Of a stretch of DNA of 64,000 nucleotides, positions 61,989 to 64,000 are shown one piece after another. Under the pieces are notes generated by a model. It had not been told where the DNA came from, searched no databases, and saw only the letters and a program-made list of their open reading frames with translations. The translations under genes and the position numbers were made by a program. This DNA comes from an uncultured Thalassotalea sp. Its GTDB lineage: Bacteria > Pseudomonadota > Gammaproteobacteria > Enterobacterales > Alteromonadaceae. The DNA lies in NCBI GenBank assembly GCA_947502355.1, contig CANMZP010000009.1, positions 85,236-149,235 on the forward strand, given 5' to 3'. Numbering within the stretch: the stretch's first letter is position 1; each line of letters opens with the position of its first letter.

Positions 61989-62955
61989 AATATTGCGAGA
62001 GCAACTGATAAGAAAATTATCACAAGGACGATTTATCTCGGGGCAATTGCTAGCGGACGAATTAGCGGTGAGTCGCGCAGCAATTTCCAAACACATTAAA
62101 GTACTAAACGATATGGGACTGGATATTTTTTCGGTCAAAGGGAAAGGCTATCGTTTAGCTAATCCAATCACCTTGCTTGATGAACAGCAACTTAGTCATA
62201 AGTTACTTCAATTAAAGTGTGATAATCGTGTTGATGTGCACACCATTATCGATTCGACCAATTCCTATTTAATGCGGCGTTTGCCTAATAACGTGTTAAA
62301 TGGCCAGGCTTGTATTGCGGAATATCAATCGGCTGGGCGGGGCCGACGGGGCAAACAGTGGCAATCGCCATTTGGCTCTCACCTCTACTTATCTTTGTAC
62401 TGGCAGTTAAACCAAGGCCTAAGTGCGGCCATGGGGCTATCGCTTGCCGTCGGCATTGCGGTATCCGAAGTGTTGGCAAACGATTATGCTATGGACGTGC
62501 AATTAAAATGGCCAAACGATATTTATTATCAAGGCCGTAAACTCGCCGGTATTTTGATTGAACTAGACGCTCAGTCCGAGGACTCTGCGCACAGTGTCAT
62601 TGGCCTTGGTCTAAACGTGCATATGCCGAAACATAGCGCCGAAGAAATTGACCAACCTTGGGCCGATTTAACACAGGCGCTCGGAGAGGGTGTTGACAGG
62701 AATATCCTTGCAGCAAAACTTATTGCCGGCATTATGAACAAACTTGAATTGCATCAGCAATTTGGTCTTGCCCCTATGGTAACAGATTGGCGTAAAAGAG
62801 ATTTCTTTTATAATAAGCCGGTCAGGCTAATTACTGGAAGTAAAGAAGTTCGAGGCACTTGTCAGGGGATCAATAATAAGGGTGCATTATTAATGGATGT
62901 CGATGGTATCACTCAACCATTTTATGGCGGTGAAATCAGCTTACGAGGCGCATAA
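61981..62955 (+). CDS. birA: Biotin operon repressor / biotin-protein ligase BirA
   Basis: A 324-residue bifunctional protein. The N-terminal winged helix (about 1-65) contains SGQLLADELAVSRAAISKHIKVL and the wing KGKGYRLA. The ligase domain has STNSYLMRRL, the biotin-AMP loop GRGRRGKQW and KWPNDIYYQGRKLAGILIE. It attaches biotin to carboxylases and represses biotin synthesis genes. It overlaps murB by 8 bp and coaX by 1 bp, one operon. Confidence 0.97.
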   Translation: MVKILREQLIRKLSQGRFISGQLLADELAVSRAAISKHIKVLNDMGLDIFSVKGKGYRLANPITLLDEQQLSHKLLQLKCDNRVDVHTIIDSTNSYLMRRLPNNVLNGQACIAEYQSAGRGRRGKQWQSPFGSHLYLSLYWQLNQGLSAAMGLSLAVGIAVSEVLANDYAMDVQLKWPNDIYYQGRKLAGILIELDAQSEDSAHSVIGLGLNVHMPKHSAEEIDQPWADLTQALGEGVDRNILAAKLIAGIMNKLELHQQFGLAPMVTDWRKRDFFYNKPVRLITGSKEVRGTCQGINNKGALLMDVDGITQPFYGGEISLRGA

Positions 62956-63680
62956 TGAATCTACTGATCGATATTGGTAATACACGAGTTAAATACGTGC
63001 TGGAAAATCAGGGCGTGTTGCACGGCATTCAATATTGCCTTATTGATGAACTTATTGACTGTCTTAGCCTCTTATCTGGCTTACGGCAAATTGTGTTAGT
63101 GTCGGTATCTAATCAGTCACTAGCCGACAAAATTAACCAATGGTCGGTAGAAAAAAACATTGCCTTCAAACAAGTCGTAACTCAAGCAAGTGAGTTTTCA
63201 ATCAATAATGCTTATTGTGATCATACCCAAATGGGCGCAGATCGGTGGGTGGCTATTACGGGGGCCAATGTCCTTTATCCAAAACAAAATATTCTAATTG
63301 TTGACTCTGGAACCGCGACAACCTTTGATTTCATTAATTGCCATAATAACCATCTGGGTGGTTGGATTATTCCAGGGGTTGATATGATGATGAATTCGCT
63401 GTTTCAAAACACCGATAAAGTCTTTGGTGAGGTCGGTGAGTTTTCTAGCACGGATTTTTCCGACAATACCAATGCTAATGTTAATCATGGCTGTTGGGCG
63501 GCGACATTTGGGGCCATTCAGGTCGCCATAAAAAAGGCCAAAGAAACAGGTTATGAAATCGATAAGGTCGTATTCACGGGGGGGAACGGGAAAGCCTTGC
63601 AAAGATTAATGCCACAAAGAAGCGACTATTGCGATAATTTGATCTTTGTTGGTTTACAGCGTCAACTCAAACAAATGTAA
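62955..63680 (+). CDS. coaX: Type III pantothenate kinase
   Basis: A 241-residue ASKHA-fold kinase for the first step of CoA synthesis. Motifs: LLIDIGNTRVKY (phosphate loop), QMGADRWVAITGA, IVDSGTATTFD and GGWIIPGVDMM. The late FTGGNGKAL is also conserved. The ATG overlaps the birA stop (TAATG). No coaA is visible here, so this may be the cell's pantothenate kinase. It precedes the tRNA cluster. Confidence 0.96.
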   Translation: MNLLIDIGNTRVKYVLENQGVLHGIQYCLIDELIDCLSLLSGLRQIVLVSVSNQSLADKINQWSVEKNIAFKQVVTQASEFSINNAYCDHTQMGADRWVAITGANVLYPKQNILIVDSGTATTFDFINCHNNHLGGWIIPGVDMMMNSLFQNTDKVFGEVGEFSSTDFSDNTNANVNHGCWAATFGAIQVAIKKAKETGYEIDKVVFTGGNGKALQRLMPQRSDYCDNLIFVGLQRQLKQM

Positions 63681-63781
63681 GTAAAATAGCAGCTAAAGAT
63701 GAGTATCTCGTTAAATGTTGACCGCTTTGCTTAAAAAAACAACGGTCGAATAAAAACTTCAATGTTTTTTCAAATTAGGTG

Positions 63782-63810
63782 TTGCATGGCGGAAAACATT
63801 CATCTAGAAT
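63782..63810 (+). promoter_or_regulatory. tRNA operon promoter
   Basis: TTGCAT -35 box, exactly 17-bp spacer and TAGAAT -10 box. Transcription would begin about 12 bp before the first tRNA. It fits a sigma70 promoter for the tRNA cluster. Confidence 0.7.
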
Positions 63811-63829
63811 TCGCTTCACTTAATGCAGT

Positions 63830-63905
<76 letters not shown>

Positions 63906-63924
63906 TTAATACAATACAAAATAT

Positions 63925-64000
63925 GGAGGGGTTCCCGAGTGGCCAAAGGGATCAGACTGTAAATCTGACGGCTCAGCCTTCGGTGGTTCGAATCCACCTC
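63925..64000 (+). tRNA. tRNA-Tyr (anticodon GTA), 3' end outside window
   Basis: Starts GGAGGGGTTCCCGAGTGGCC, with anticodon loop CTGTAAA and the long variable arm expected of a class II tRNA. The last bases of the acceptor stem and CCA lie past the window edge. It follows tRNA-Thr by 19 bp. Confidence 0.95.

Overview
This window is chromosomal DNA from a marine gammaproteobacterium, most likely of the order Alteromonadales; the protein style resembles Colwellia or Thalassotalea, but that is only an impression. The support is a core of gammaproteobacterial housekeeping blocks (rpmBG-radC-coaBC-slmA, nudE-cysQ, yheSTU with yheV, slyX and fkpA, hemE, murB-birA-coaX followed by tRNA-Thr and tRNA-Tyr), LPS core genes including the Kdo kinase kdkA, and a large locus for an algal beta-glucan. 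No phage, plasmid, CRISPR or intact transposase is visible.

Left half, 1-32464: a polysaccharide utilisation locus, most likely for laminarin (beta-1,3/1,6-glucan). On the minus strand lie a cut-off GH3 beta-glucosidase and then three tandem copies of a two-gene cassette. Each cassette encodes a GH16 lipoprotein with three C-terminal carbohydrate-binding-like repeats, then a 99-bp spacer, then a TonB-dependent receptor and a terminator. Next is a GPH-type sugar transporter (minus). Divergent from it, on the plus strand, are a leaderless GH3 enzyme, a malectin-GH16 lipoprotein, a GH149-like beta-1,3-oligoglucan phosphorylase, two overlapping leaderless GH17 genes, and a LytS/LytTR two-component pair. 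The inferred pathway has four steps: surface GH16 endo-cleavage, TonB-dependent uptake, inner-membrane import by the GPH carrier, and cytoplasmic breakdown by GH17, GH3 and the phosphorylase to glucose and glucose-1-phosphate.

The regulatory layout is the most unusual part. Each cassette spacer holds a hairpin whose closing pair changes from G-C to A-U to G-U while pairing is kept. A gapless 37-bp element with a CGATGAAY core lies 164-190 bp upstream of every cassette GH16 start, and related sequences lie in the transporter/GH3 divergent region and, more weakly, before the malectin-GH16 gene. This suggests one regulon, possibly run by the LytTR regulator next door.

Right half, 32581-64000: ordinary chromosomal genes. 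These include ubiC-glpG-glpE, kbl-tdh, LPS core genes (waaA, a GT9 heptosyltransferase, kdkA), coaD, mutM, rpmBG with two good sigma70 promoters, radC, coaBC, slmA, pepD, yrfG, nudE-cysQ, a YceI protein, yheU/yheT/yheS/yheV, a PhnA-family gene, slyX, fkpA, rsd, an S1/P1 nuclease, hemE, murB-birA-coaX and the start of a tRNA cluster. Small repeats worth noting are a GGGGTCAGATA-type repeat after pepD and imperfect palindromes between hemE and murB and between yheT and the phnA-family gene.

All family names come from reading motifs in the translations. No database search was run, so subfamily and substrate statements are inferences.
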